From NCBI RefSeq assembly GCF_965276875.1, contig NZ_OZ255701.1, forward strand, positions 2,232,001-2,296,000: a DNA stretch of 64,000 nt. The letters run 5' to 3'. Position numbers and translations under genes: made by a program. Below, piece by piece: positions 43,717 through 52,121 of this stretch. Under the pieces are notes generated by a model, which made no database searches, had not been told where the DNA came from, and saw only the letters and a list, made by a program, of their open reading frames with translations. The stretch is from Lichenicoccus sp965276875. Its GTDB lineage: Bacteria > Pseudomonadota > Alphaproteobacteria > Acetobacterales > Acetobacteraceae. Positions within the stretch are counted from its first letter, which is position 1, and each line of letters starts with the position of its first letter.

Positions 43717-44643
43717 TCAATCCGCCGCGGAGCGTTCGCCTGCATCCATGGCCTGCGCGCCACGCTCGCCGCGTAACATCCTGTGCAGTGCCGCGTGATG
43801 ATGCCCGGGGTGCCGGCTCAGCAGCGAGCGCGGCAGGCTCCCGGCCAGCACGGTCAGTCGGCGCCGCTGCGGCACCACGCAGCGCGGCGCGAGGAGGTAG
43901 TCCGGCCCGGCGCGCAGGATACGCCGGCCGATCTCGCGGTAGACCGCGGCCGCGGCACCGATCGCCAGGCGCGGCCGCCACGGCAGATAGGCGAGCCCCC
44001 GCCTGCCGCTTTCATAATACAGGTCGGCCAGCGCCAGCACCCGCTCGACGGCCGCGTACACCGGTTGCGGCTGTGTCGGCGCGGCACCGGCAAGCCAGCT
44101 TTGCGGCAGATAGATACGGTCGCGCCTGGCGTCCTCGGCAACGTCGCGGGCAATGTTGGTGAGTTGCATGGCGACGCCGAGATCCAGCGCATGCGGGCTT
44201 GCCCGCGGCGCGGTGACGCCGAGCAGCCGGCACATCAGCAGCCCCACGGTGCCGGCGGCGCCATACGCATACCGCACCAAGGCGCCCTCGTCGGCGATCC
44301 GCACTGTCCCGAGATCGCCGATCATGGTGTCGATCAGCCGTGCCGCGATCGCCGGATCCAGACCGTGCCGCACCACCAGCCTGCGGAAGCCGGCAAGCAC
44401 CGGCATGGGCGCGCCGGCCAGCACGGCCCGACGCAGCTCCACGAGGGCGGCGCGGGCGCCGTGCGGGTCGGCACGGCATTCGTCGGCGAGATCGTCGACG
44501 TGGCGGCAAAAGGCATAGAGCTCGGCGGCATCGCGCAACATCTCGCGTGGCAGCAGGGTGCCGGCGAGGCGGAAGGTGCGGCCGTGGCGGCTCAGCGTCG
44601 CCAGCGCCGGGGAACCGGCGGCGGCACGGCTGCGCACGCTCAT
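43717..44643 (-). CDS. crtB: Phytoene synthase
   Basis: CrtB joins two geranylgeranyl diphosphates into phytoene. The 308-aa protein carries both Asp-rich motifs, RHVDDLADE near residue 48 and NIARDVAED, plus RYAYGAAGTVGLLMCRLLG. The start overlaps the crtI stop as ATGA (44640-44643). The C-terminal ~25 residues are Arg/His-rich. Confidence 0.95.
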   Translation of the reverse strand: MSVRSRAAAGSPALATLSRHGRTFRLAGTLLPREMLRDAAELYAFCRHVDDLADECRADPHGARAALVELRRAVLAGAPMPVLAGFRRLVVRHGLDPAIAARLIDTMIGDLGTVRIADEGALVRYAYGAAGTVGLLMCRLLGVTAPRASPHALDLGVAMQLTNIARDVAEDARRDRIYLPQSWLAGAAPTQPQPVYAAVERVLALADLYYESGRRGLAYLPWRPRLAIGAAAAVYREIGRRILRAGPDYLLAPRCVVPQRRRLTVLAGSLPRSLLSRHPGHHHAALHRMLRGERGAQAMDAGERSAAD

Positions 44644-46163
44644 TGGTGTTCTCGCATCAGGGTCTGCTCGGCGCGAAGCAATCGCTCGACGACCTTGGCC
44701 GAGGTCAGCACGCCCGGCAACCCGGCGCCCGGATGCGTGCCGGCGCCGGCCAGATAGAGGCCGTCCAGCTCCTCGGAGCGGTTATGGAAGCGAAACCAGG
44801 CCGACTGTGTCAGGCGCGGCGCCACCGAGAACCCGCTGCCATGCAGGCTGCGGTAGTCGGTGGCGAAATCCCGCGGGGTCAGCCACAGGCAGGTGCGCAA
44901 GGCGGCGCGCAGGCCCGGCAGTTCACGGGCTTCGAGCAGTGCGAGGATGCGGTCGCGCAGGATCGGCGCGGCTCGGTTCCAATCGATCGGCGCGCGCAGG
45001 TTCGGCACCGGCGCCAGCACATAAAAGGCGTCCTGACCAGGCGGGGCGGCGTCGGGATCGGTCGCGGTCGGCCGGTGCAGATACAGGCTCGGATCGTCGG
45101 GCAGCACCGCGTCGCGGCCGAATACCTCGTCGAGCAGCGACTTCCAGCGTGCGCCGAGGATGATGGTGTGGTGCGCCGTGTCGGTGAAGCGACGGTCAGT
45201 GCCGAAATACAGCACGAACAGGCCCATCGAAAAATCGAGACGGTGTAGACGCCGCGCGGTCCAGACCCGTTTGGCCAGATCAGGCAGCAGCTCCGCGTAG
45301 AGCGCCGGCGCGTCGGCATTGGCGATCACCAGGTCGGCTGGCAGATGCCGCCCCGAGGTGAGAGCGACGCCGGTGACGTGTCGCCTTCGCCCGCCTGGCG
45401 AGACGGTGATCCGCGCCACGTCGGCACCGAGCTGTATGTCGACCCCATGCCGTTGCATCAGCGCGCCCAGGGCTGCCACGAGGGCGCCGGTGCCGCCGCG
45501 TGCGAACCAGACCCCCCAGCGCCGTTCCAGATGCGCGATCAGCGCATAGATACCGCTGGTGTGGAACGGATGGCCGCCGACCAGCAGCGGCTGCAGGCTG
45601 AACACCCGGCGCAACGCCGGGTCGCGCAGGCAGGAGGCGACCAGGCCCGCGACCGAGCGGTGGCCGCCGAGCCGCACGATCGCGGGAAACGCCGCCAGCA
45701 TGGTCGACAGCCGGTGGAACGGCTGTGTGCCGTAGCGCTCGTAGCCGACCGCATAGAGCCGGGCGGCGCGAGCCAGCAACCGCTCGTAGCCGGCGACGTC
45801 GCCTGGCGAGAAGGCGGCGATGCGCCCGCGCATCGCCTCAGGATCGCCGTCATAGTCGAAGCGGCGGCCGTCGGCGAAGCTGATCCGGTAGAACGGCGCC
45901 ACGGCACGCAGCTCGACATGATCCGACAGCCGCTCGTCGAACAGCGCAAACAGCTCCTCGAGCAGGAACGGCGCGGTGATCACGGTTGGTCCGGCGTCGA
46001 AGCAAAAACCGTCCTGTTCGAGCACCCGCCCACGCCCGCCGAGCTGGTCCAGCCGGTCGAGCAGTGTCACCTCGTGCCCAAGCGCGCGGGCACGCAACGC
46101 CGCGGCCATTCCCCCAAACCCGGCGCCGATCACGACGACCCGACGACGCGGCATGCCGTGCAT
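44640..46163 (-). CDS. crtI: Phytoene desaturase CrtI
   Basis: CrtI performs the successive desaturations of phytoene toward neurosporene or lycopene using FAD. The start is the ATG at 46163 (MHGMPRRRVVVIGAG, 507 aa) with a GGAGG site 6 bp upstream; the longer frame to 46382 has no family similarity. The FAD fold is VVVIGAGFGGMAAAL, followed by FDAGPTVITAPF. The C-terminal signature is LYLAGAGTHPGAGLPGVLTSAK. No PpsR-type site was found in the 35 bp upstream. Confidence 0.95.
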   Translation of the reverse strand: MHGMPRRRVVVIGAGFGGMAAALRARALGHEVTLLDRLDQLGGRGRVLEQDGFCFDAGPTVITAPFLLEELFALFDERLSDHVELRAVAPFYRISFADGRRFDYDGDPEAMRGRIAAFSPGDVAGYERLLARAARLYAVGYERYGTQPFHRLSTMLAAFPAIVRLGGHRSVAGLVASCLRDPALRRVFSLQPLLVGGHPFHTSGIYALIAHLERRWGVWFARGGTGALVAALGALMQRHGVDIQLGADVARITVSPGGRRRHVTGVALTSGRHLPADLVIANADAPALYAELLPDLAKRVWTARRLHRLDFSMGLFVLYFGTDRRFTDTAHHTIILGARWKSLLDEVFGRDAVLPDDPSLYLHRPTATDPDAAPPGQDAFYVLAPVPNLRAPIDWNRAAPILRDRILALLEARELPGLRAALRTCLWLTPRDFATDYRSLHGSGFSVAPRLTQSAWFRFHNRSEELDGLYLAGAGTHPGAGLPGVLTSAKVVERLLRAEQTLMREHQ

Positions 46164-46198
46164 GGTGTCCTCCGAACCCCGGGATGGAGCGTACCGCC

Positions 46199-46519
46199 TT
46201 AATGCGGAGGGAGAAAGAGCCGGACGATCAGCACGGCGAGACCGGCGATTGCAATCGGCATCTGGAATGGACGCAGACGCGCGAAAAAGGCCGGCGTTTC
46301 GTGCCGTCGGGCGGCGAGCGGGTCGAGGATGGCAATACTCACATAGCCGAGCAGCAGCAGGCCAAGCGTGACCGCGGGCCATGGCGACAGCAATGCGCCC
46401 AGACCCAGCAGGATCGCGGCCGCCCAGGCAGGTCCCGCAATCCAGACCAAAATCGCCGCCATCGGCAGCGGCAGCATCGGGCCGTAGCCCAAAACAGGCT
46501 GAGCGGCGGCACCTCGCAC
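46199..46519 (-). CDS. Small membrane protein resembling DUF3429
   Basis: From a GTG at 46519 this encodes about 106 aa with three hydrophobic segments. The opening VLGYGPMLPLPMAAILVW and the end LLGYVSIAILDPLAARR-FFARLRPFQMP recall the ends of DUF3429 proteins. The central part seems shortened. The frame is open further to 46711, but that region is low in family character and competes with a plus-strand frame. It lies 35 bp upstream of crtI in the same direction. Start and family are tentative. Confidence 0.45.
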   Translation of the reverse strand: MRGAAAQPVLGYGPMLPLPMAAILVWIAGPAWAAAILLGLGALLSPWPAVTLGLLLLGYVSIAILDPLAARRHETPAFFARLRPFQMPIAIAGLAVLIVRLFLPPH

Positions 46520-46577
46520 TTGACGGTGCTCAACGAGGAGCGGAGCGTCAGGATTTCCGGCAGCAAGGACGACGATC

Positions 46578-46880
46578 GTGGACAAGGAGGCGTTGACCGC
46601 CTGGGCGCTCGGCAGTGGCTGGACGATGATCGCGGGCGCACCGAGCCTGACCAAGCCGAACGCGCCGACGCAGCCGATCGTGCGGCTGGTGCTCAAGGCG
46701 ACCGTGGCCAATCTCGAGGTCAGGAAACCCGCCGGAAAGTGGGAAAAAATCGCTGGCGAGAGTTACGGCAAGATCACCGCCGACCCCGACACCGGCGTGC
46801 CGGTCGGGCTGGGCTTCGAGCGTATCCCGAGCTTCTCGCGGCTGATGCAGGACAACCGCGACCGCAAGGTCTTCGGCTGA
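46578..46880 (+). CDS. Hypothetical 100-aa protein
   Basis: This frame starts at a GTG (46578, MDKEALTAWALGSGW) and converges on a tiny minus-strand gene with 3 bp between stops. The product is soluble in character (KWEKIAGESYGKITADPDTGVPVG, then FERIPSFSRLMQDNRDRKVFG). No family is recognised. Its first 134 bp overlap an alternative minus-strand extension of the DUF3429-like gene, and only one can be real. I favour this frame for its natural-looking composition. Confidence 0.45.
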   Translation: MDKEALTAWALGSGWTMIAGAPSLTKPNAPTQPIVRLVLKATVANLEVRKPAGKWEKIAGESYGKITADPDTGVPVGLGFERIPSFSRLMQDNRDRKVFG

Positions 46881-46883
46881 AAC

Positions 46884-46997
46884 TCAGCGCACCAGCATCC
46901 ACAAGCCGCCCGAGAACAGGACCACGGCGGCAAAGGCAAGACAGTTCGTCACGATCGAGATCGTGTCGCGGCGGAACTCTGGCATCCTGGTCGACAT
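46884..46997 (-). CDS. 37-aa single-helix membrane peptide
   Basis: A short frame starting at the ATG 46997 (MSTRMPEFRRD), with AGGAA a few bases upstream, encodes a basic N-terminus and one hydrophobic helix (roughly residues 13-35, ending GGLWMLVR). This is the layout of small membrane subunits. It is too short for similarity to be judged, and it could be chance. Confidence 0.4.
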   Translation of the reverse strand: MSTRMPEFRRDTISIVTNCLAFAAVVLFSGGLWMLVR

Positions 46998-47079
46998 GTC
47001 TTTTCCTGTCCGTTTCAATCCCGGACCGAAATAGGGCATCTCGAGAACGCCTGTCCATACATAACGATAACGAACCGGA

Positions 47080-47877
47080 CTATTCCGCGGCGCGATGGAA
47101 ATTAGCCGCGGTTCCAATAGCGCAAGCACGAGTGGCACAGGCACGGGCAGCGTCGCCAAAGGCGGCGAAGATCGCGTGCGAAAGAGCGTCGCCTTCATAG
47201 TCGAATTCAGGGTGCCACTGCACGCCCAGGGCGAACCCACGGGCATCCGCCACCCGGACCGCCTCGATGGTCTGATCCGACGCCATGGCCTCGACGGCAA
47301 GCCGCGTTGCGAGCCGGTCGACGCCCTGATGGTGCAGCGAGTTGACCCGCACATAACCCGCACCGCCGGCCAGAGCGTGCAACAGGCCGCCTTCGGCAAG
47401 GGCTACGTCGTGCGACTTGCCATGTCGGACGGCAGGATCGGGACTGTCCGGTGCGGCATGGTCGAGCCGGCTCGGCAGGTCGCACAGACGCTGATGCAGA
47501 CTGCCGCCGAGGGCGACGTTGAGTTCCTGAAAGCCGCGGCAGATCGCCAGCACCGGCAAGCCCGCGTCGATCGCCGCCCGGGTCAGCGGCAGCGTGACCG
47601 CGTCGCGGCGCTGGTCCTCCGGCGTGCCCTCCGGGTGCGGGCAGCCGCCATATTGGTCCGGGCAGACATTCGAGCGGCTACCGGTCAGGATCAGGCCATC
47701 CAGGCGCGAGAGCAGCGTCTCGATATCTACGGCTTCGCCGTTGGCGGGGATCAGCACCGGAACACCCAATACGATGCGGTCCGTGACCTCGACATAGGTG
47801 TCGGAGGCGGCGTGGTTCTCGGTGCCGTACTGGCCAAACGCCTTGCGGCAGCAGGTGATCCCGATCAATGGCTTCAT
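47080..47877 (-). CDS. Class I glutamine amidotransferase-like (gamma-glutamyl-GABA hydrolase/PuuD type)
   Basis: This 265-aa protein resembles peptidase C26 enzymes such as PuuD, which cleave gamma-glutamyl amides in polyamine breakdown. It opens MKPLIGITCCRKAFG. The nucleophile Cys is in LAICRGFQELNVALGGSLHQ, and the His-Glu pair is in GVQWHPEFDYEGD. The specific substrate cannot be told. A 8-bp inverted repeat overlaps its 5' leader. Confidence 0.88.
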   Translation of the reverse strand: MKPLIGITCCRKAFGQYGTENHAASDTYVEVTDRIVLGVPVLIPANGEAVDIETLLSRLDGLILTGSRSNVCPDQYGGCPHPEGTPEDQRRDAVTLPLTRAAIDAGLPVLAICRGFQELNVALGGSLHQRLCDLPSRLDHAAPDSPDPAVRHGKSHDVALAEGGLLHALAGGAGYVRVNSLHHQGVDRLATRLAVEAMASDQTIEAVRVADARGFALGVQWHPEFDYEGDALSHAIFAAFGDAARACATRACAIGTAANFHRAAE

Positions 47878-47879
47878 TG

Positions 47880-47906
47880 CGCGTCATCTTCGCAAAGCAT
47901 GACGCG
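47880..47906. promoter_or_regulatory. Inverted repeat upstream of the amidotransferase gene
   Basis: CGCGTCAT, 11 bp, ATGACGCG: perfect 8-bp arms, ending 3 bp upstream of the ATG at 47877. An AT-rich stretch follows upstream (to about 47935). It could be an operator or a leader hairpin; the regulator is unknown. Confidence 0.4.
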
Positions 47907-47936
47907 ATTTTGAAGAAAAAACGTTAAAGTTTCACT

Positions 47937-48560
47937 TCAGTTCGCTTGGCCGATATCGGTGTCGAACAGGTTCTGCGGGAAGCTGCCGCCCAGCACCACG
48001 TTGCTGAGCATGACCTGGGTCTGCTTGCCCTGCGCGTCGATCACGCTCCAGGACCGGAGCGCCAGCGGCTGGTCGGAGAAGATCAGCGTCAGGCTGCCGT
48101 CCCCAGGCGTTGTTGTGCGCACCAAAGTGAGTTGCATTTGGCCGTCGGCGTGACGGAAAGCGGTGAGCGTGACGGCGCCGGACAGGGTGACGTTTGGTGC
48201 CAGCAACAGGCCGAGGGGAGTCTTGTCCAGCGGCAGGGTCGTGGTCTGCCTGAGTTCGCTGTCGTTGAACACCAGCGTGCCGTGATTGGCCACCAGCAGC
48301 AGCGGGCTGGGCTTGTTGTACTGAAAGCGCATGCGGCCGGGCCGGTCGAGCCAGGCGGTGCCCTGCGTAGTGGCGCCGTCCGGTGCGATCTGCACGAAAT
48401 GCGCCTTGAGCGTGGTGATCGCGTCTAGCGTGTCCTGGATGCGCTCCACCCGGCCGCGATCGGCGGGTGTCAGGTGCGCCGGGATCGGTGCCTGTGCAAA
48501 GCTTGCAGCCGGGGCAGACAGCCCGGCAACAAGGAGCAGAACGGCAAGCCTGCGCATCAT
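47937..48560 (-). CDS. LolA-like outer-membrane lipoprotein carrier protein
   Basis: This 207-aa protein has a Sec signal peptide (MMRRLAVLLLVAGLSAPAASFAQA). A LolA-type domain follows: IQDTLDAITTLKAHFVQIAPDG, then GTAWLDRPGRMRFQYNKPSPLLLVANHGTLVFND, a good match to the family. LolA proteins ferry lipoproteins across the periplasm; LolA-like proteins may have other cargo. The start (ATG 48560) overlaps the aminotransferase stop as ATGA. Confidence 0.85.
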   Translation of the reverse strand: MMRRLAVLLLVAGLSAPAASFAQAPIPAHLTPADRGRVERIQDTLDAITTLKAHFVQIAPDGATTQGTAWLDRPGRMRFQYNKPSPLLLVANHGTLVFNDSELRQTTTLPLDKTPLGLLLAPNVTLSGAVTLTAFRHADGQMQLTLVRTTTPGDGSLTLIFSDQPLALRSWSVIDAQGKQTQVMLSNVVLGGSFPQNLFDTDIGQAN

Positions 48561-49729
48561 TGCGGTTCCCTCTTCAAGGTGGCGGCGATGCGCGCGCAGG
48601 CCTGTTCCAGCCGGTCCGGCTCGACCGCGAAGCACAGCCTGAGGCAGCCTTCGCCGCTGGCGCCGAAGGCGCGGCCGGGGGCAAGGCCGACCCGGCCTGC
48701 GTGCAGCAGCCGGCGCGCGAGGGCAAGGCTATCGGTGCAGCCGGCGACCGCGAAGAAGCAATACATCGCCCCGTTCGGCACCGGCACGGTGACGCCTTCG
48801 ATCGCGCCAAGCCGGGCGCAGGCGAGATCGCGCAGGTCGCGATAGCGCGCCACGGTCTCGGCGATGAACCCCTCGCCCTGTTGCAGTGCCGCGACCCCGG
48901 CCAGTTGCACGAAGGGCGGCGAGCAGGAGACGTTGAACTCGCTGAGCTTGCCGAACGCCGCCATCAGCGCCACCGGGGCGGTGAGCCAGCCCAGTCGCCA
49001 GCCGGTCATCGACCAGCTCTTGGAAAAGGAGTTGATGCCAATGACGCGATCCTCCGGCTCGGCAATGTCGAGGAACGAAGGCGATGCGTGCCCGCTGAAC
49101 ACCATCCGCTCATAGACGTCGTCGGCAAGGATCCAGATGCCGTGGCGGCGGCAATGGGCGAGCAGGATATGCAGCACCTCGCGCGACAGCATCCAGCCGG
49201 TCGGGTTGCCTGGCGCGTTCAGGATCACCATGCGGGTGCCGGGCGAGAGTGCCGCGAGCAGTTCGTCCAGGTCGAGCGACCAGTCCGCGCGCTCTCCGTT
49301 CAGGCGCAGCGGCACGGTTGCGACTTCGGCGCCGAGCACGCGCGGGATGCCCACCAGGTTCGGCCAATGCGGCTCGACCACGACGACTCGGTCGCTGACA
49401 TCGAGCAGCGCCTGGCAGGCCAGCATGACGGCGTTAACCCCGGAGGCGGTCACACAGACGCGATCGAAGGCGCTGCGTCGGCCGAGCCCGGATTGGTACT
49501 CGTTGATCGCCGCGCGCAGCGGGTCGATGCCGTAGTTCGAGTTGTAGAATGTCTGCCCGGCATCCAGGGCGCGCTTGGCGGCGTCGCGGATGAAGCCGGG
49601 TGTGACCGCGTCCGGCTCGCCGAACCAGAGCGGGATCAGGTCGGCGACGCCCGCACCCTCGACGGAGACGGTGCGAATCATCGAGCCTTCGAGGCCGGCG
49701 ATCGTTGAGCGAGGAAGCGGGGCGTGCAT
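48557..49729 (-). CDS. Class I/II PLP-dependent aminotransferase
   Basis: This 390-aa fold-type I aminotransferase starts at the ATG 49729 (MHAPLPRSTIAGLEGS), 4 bp after purH. The family blocks are visible: LWFGEPDAVTP, the PLP-contact NAPGNPTGW, ILADDVYERMVF and the Schiff-base Lys in SFSKSWSMTGWRLGW, with a final Arg in GCLRLCFAVE. The substrate amino acid cannot be inferred. Confidence 0.9.
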   Translation of the reverse strand: MHAPLPRSTIAGLEGSMIRTVSVEGAGVADLIPLWFGEPDAVTPGFIRDAAKRALDAGQTFYNSNYGIDPLRAAINEYQSGLGRRSAFDRVCVTASGVNAVMLACQALLDVSDRVVVVEPHWPNLVGIPRVLGAEVATVPLRLNGERADWSLDLDELLAALSPGTRMVILNAPGNPTGWMLSREVLHILLAHCRRHGIWILADDVYERMVFSGHASPSFLDIAEPEDRVIGINSFSKSWSMTGWRLGWLTAPVALMAAFGKLSEFNVSCSPPFVQLAGVAALQQGEGFIAETVARYRDLRDLACARLGAIEGVTVPVPNGAMYCFFAVAGCTDSLALARRLLHAGRVGLAPGRAFGASGEGCLRLCFAVEPDRLEQACARIAATLKREPQ

Positions 49730-49733
49730 CCGA

Positions 49734-51323
49734 TCAGTGCCGGAAGTGACGCATGCCGGTGAACAGCATTGCAATCCCGGCCCGTTCGGCAGCCTCGATC
49801 ACCTCAGTGTCGCGCACCGAGCCGCCGGGCTGGATCACCGCCGTGGCCCCCGCGTCGATGATCGTCTGCAGCCCGTCCGCGAACGGAAAGAAGGCGTCCG
49901 ACGCGGCCACGCTGCCACGGGTCAGCGGCTCCGGCAGACCGGCCGCGATCGCTGCCTCTGCGGCTTTGCTGGCGGCGATCCGTGCGGCATCGACCCGGCT
50001 CATCTGGCCGGCGCCGATGCCCACGGTGGCGCCGTCGCGGACATGGACGATGGCGTTCGACTTGACGTGCTTGCAGACCCGGAAGGCAAAGATGAGATCA
50101 GCGTGCTCCTGTGGGGTGGGGGCGCGCTTGGTGACACAGCGCAGCCGCGCGCCGTCGAGGCGGCCGCTGTCGCGCTCCTGCACCAGGAAGCCGCCGGCGA
50201 CGGAGCGGAAGGCGAGCCCGGCCGCGGCGGGATCGGGCAGGGCTCCGGTGAGCAGCAGGCGCAGATTCCTCTTGGCCGCGAGGATCGCGCGGGCGGCGTC
50301 GGTGGCGTCGGGGGCGACGATCACTTCGGTGAACAGGCCGGCGATGCAAGCGGCGGCGGCTTCGTCGAGGGTGCGGTTCAGGGCGACGATGCCGCCGAAG
50401 GCGGAGACCGGGTCGCAGCGCAAGGCCAGCTGCCAGGCGGCCTCCAGGCTGGCGGCACTCGCGACGCCGCAGGGGTTGGCATGCTTGACGATCACGACCG
50501 TGGGGGCGGCGAACTCGCAGACCGCCTCGAAGGCGGCGTCGGTATCGTTGAGGTTGTTGTAGGACAGCGCCTTGCCCTGGAGCTGTCGGGCGGTGGCGAC
50601 CCCCGGACGGTGGGTGCCGTCGGTATAGAAGGCTGCGGCCTGATGCGGGTTCTCGCCGTAGCGCAGGGTCTCGGCGCGCACGCCGGTGAGGGTCATGTGG
50701 CGCGGCAGGCGATCGCCGCGGTCGCGGGCGAACCAGGCCGCGATGGCGGCATCGTAGGCGCACGTACGGGCGTAGGCGGCACCCGCCCAGGCGCGGCGGT
50801 CGGCGCGGGTGGCGCCGCCGAGTGTCGCCAGCGTCTCGATGAAGCCGTCATATTGGCCAGGTTCGGTCAGCACGGTGACGTGGGCGTGGTTCTTGGCCGC
50901 GGCTCGGATCAAGGCCGGGCCGCCGATATCGATGGTCTCGATGCAGTCCGCCGCCTCGGCGCCTGCCGCAACCGTGGCCTCGAACGGGTAGAGGTTGACG
51001 CAGACCAGGTCGATCGGCGCGATCCCGTGCGCTGCCATCTGCTCAAGATGCGCAGGCAGGTCGCGACGGCCAAGGATGCCACCGTGGATCTGCGGCACCA
51101 GGGTCTTGACCCTGCCGTCGAGGATTTCCGGAAAGCCGGTATGGTCACTGACTTCCGTGACGGCCAGCCCCGCCGCGCGCAGTGCCGCGGCCGAACCGCC
51201 GGTGGAGAGCAGCTCGGCACCATGCCGCACCAGCGCCGCGCCAAGGGCGGCAATCCCGGTCTTGTCGGACACGGAAATCAGCGCGCGCCGGATCGGCAGG
51301 ATGTCGGGGGCGGACGGCGTCAT
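49734..51323 (-). CDS. purH: Bifunctional AICAR transformylase/IMP cyclohydrolase
   Basis: PurH performs the last two steps of IMP synthesis. The 529-aa protein has an N-terminal cyclohydrolase domain (RRALISVSDKTGIAALG, LLSTGGSAAALRAAG, GRVKTLVPQIHGGILGRRD). The C-terminal transformylase follows (RYGENPHQAAAFY, GKALSYNNLNDTDAAF, VIVKHANPCGVA). Length and motifs are standard. It heads a purH-aminotransferase-lolA-like unit. Confidence 0.97.
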   Translation of the reverse strand: MTPSAPDILPIRRALISVSDKTGIAALGAALVRHGAELLSTGGSAAALRAAGLAVTEVSDHTGFPEILDGRVKTLVPQIHGGILGRRDLPAHLEQMAAHGIAPIDLVCVNLYPFEATVAAGAEAADCIETIDIGGPALIRAAAKNHAHVTVLTEPGQYDGFIETLATLGGATRADRRAWAGAAYARTCAYDAAIAAWFARDRGDRLPRHMTLTGVRAETLRYGENPHQAAAFYTDGTHRPGVATARQLQGKALSYNNLNDTDAAFEAVCEFAAPTVVIVKHANPCGVASAASLEAAWQLALRCDPVSAFGGIVALNRTLDEAAAACIAGLFTEVIVAPDATDAARAILAAKRNLRLLLTGALPDPAAAGLAFRSVAGGFLVQERDSGRLDGARLRCVTKRAPTPQEHADLIFAFRVCKHVKSNAIVHVRDGATVGIGAGQMSRVDAARIAASKAAEAAIAAGLPEPLTRGSVAASDAFFPFADGLQTIIDAGATAVIQPGGSVRDTEVIEAAERAGIAMLFTGMRHFRH

Positions 51324-51407
51324 AGGCGGGTGGCCTTGCTGGCGATGAAAGCGTGCGGTCTATCGCGACCCGGCCGGCGGCACAAATGCAGGCGATGCGA
51401 AGTGTAG

Positions 51408-51542
51408 GTAGCGAAGTCTGCGCGCCGGGCCGCCCGTCAGGATTGGCTGGCCGAGTCCATCCGCACGCAGCTCGACGCGGCGGAGCAGCAGCAACTGGCG
51501 GCCGCCCTCGCATTGATAGCGCGTCTCGTCGAGAATCCCTGA
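51408..51542 (+). pseudogene. C-terminal remnant of a MarR-like regulator
   Basis: Between an in-frame stop (51405-51407) and a TGA at 51542 the plus strand reads ARRAARQDWLAESIRTQLD and then AALALIARLVENP. This looks like the last helices of MarR-family regulators. No start or DNA-binding part remains. It lies 20 bp before a frameshifted isochorismatase gene, the usual target neighbour of such regulators. The match is short and remains tentative. The rest of 51324-51561 holds no other gene that I can see. Confidence 0.4.
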
Positions 51543-51561
51543 TTGCACAAGGATACGCATT

Positions 51562-52105
51562 ATGCCCGCAACCATGCTCGACGCGACAACAGCCTGATCG
51601 TCATCGACCTGCAACAAGGCATCGCGGCGCTGCCCACCGCGCATCCCACGACCCATATCGTCAGGCATACCAGCATGATCGCTCGCTGCCTGTGGTGCTC
51701 GTCACGGTCGACGATCAGCCGCCGGGCCGCACCGAACAGGCGCGCCGCCTTGCTGACCGCCCCGCCGGCTGGTCCGACCTGGTGCCGGAGCTCAATCGCC
51801 AACCGAGCAACCATGTCGTGACCAAACGTACTCGGGGCGCGTTCGCCAGCACCGATCTGGAGGCATACCTGCGCACGCGTGGCGTGACACAAGTGGTGAT
51901 CGTCGGCATCTCGACCAGCGGCGGCGTGGAATCGACGGCGCGTCACGCCTTCGACCTCGGCTTTAACGTCACCATTGCCACGGACGCCACGACTGATATG
52001 GATGCCGAGACGCACGACCGCAGCGTGACATGTGTGTTCCCGAAGCTGGGGGAGACCGCGACGGCTCGGGCGGTCATCGCGCTACTCGACGAAGCGGGCG
52101 CCTGA
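51562..52105 (+). pseudogene. Frameshifted isochorismatase-family hydrolase
   Basis: Three frames must be joined to rebuild the protein. MPATMLDATTA starts at 51562 and stops at once; LIVIDLQQGIAALP continues in the next frame; LPVVLVTVDDQPPGR to the end continues in a third. Each junction, near 51594 and near 51680, is explained by a small deletion. The C-terminal half is family-like (VVTKRTRGAFASTDLEAYLR, VIVGISTSGGVESTARHAFDLGF). The usual catalytic Cys position is Gly, as in true isochorismatases. Two independent lesions make a real pseudogene likelier than a single sequencing error. Confidence 0.75.
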
Positions 52106-52121
52106 ACATGATGGATCGAGC

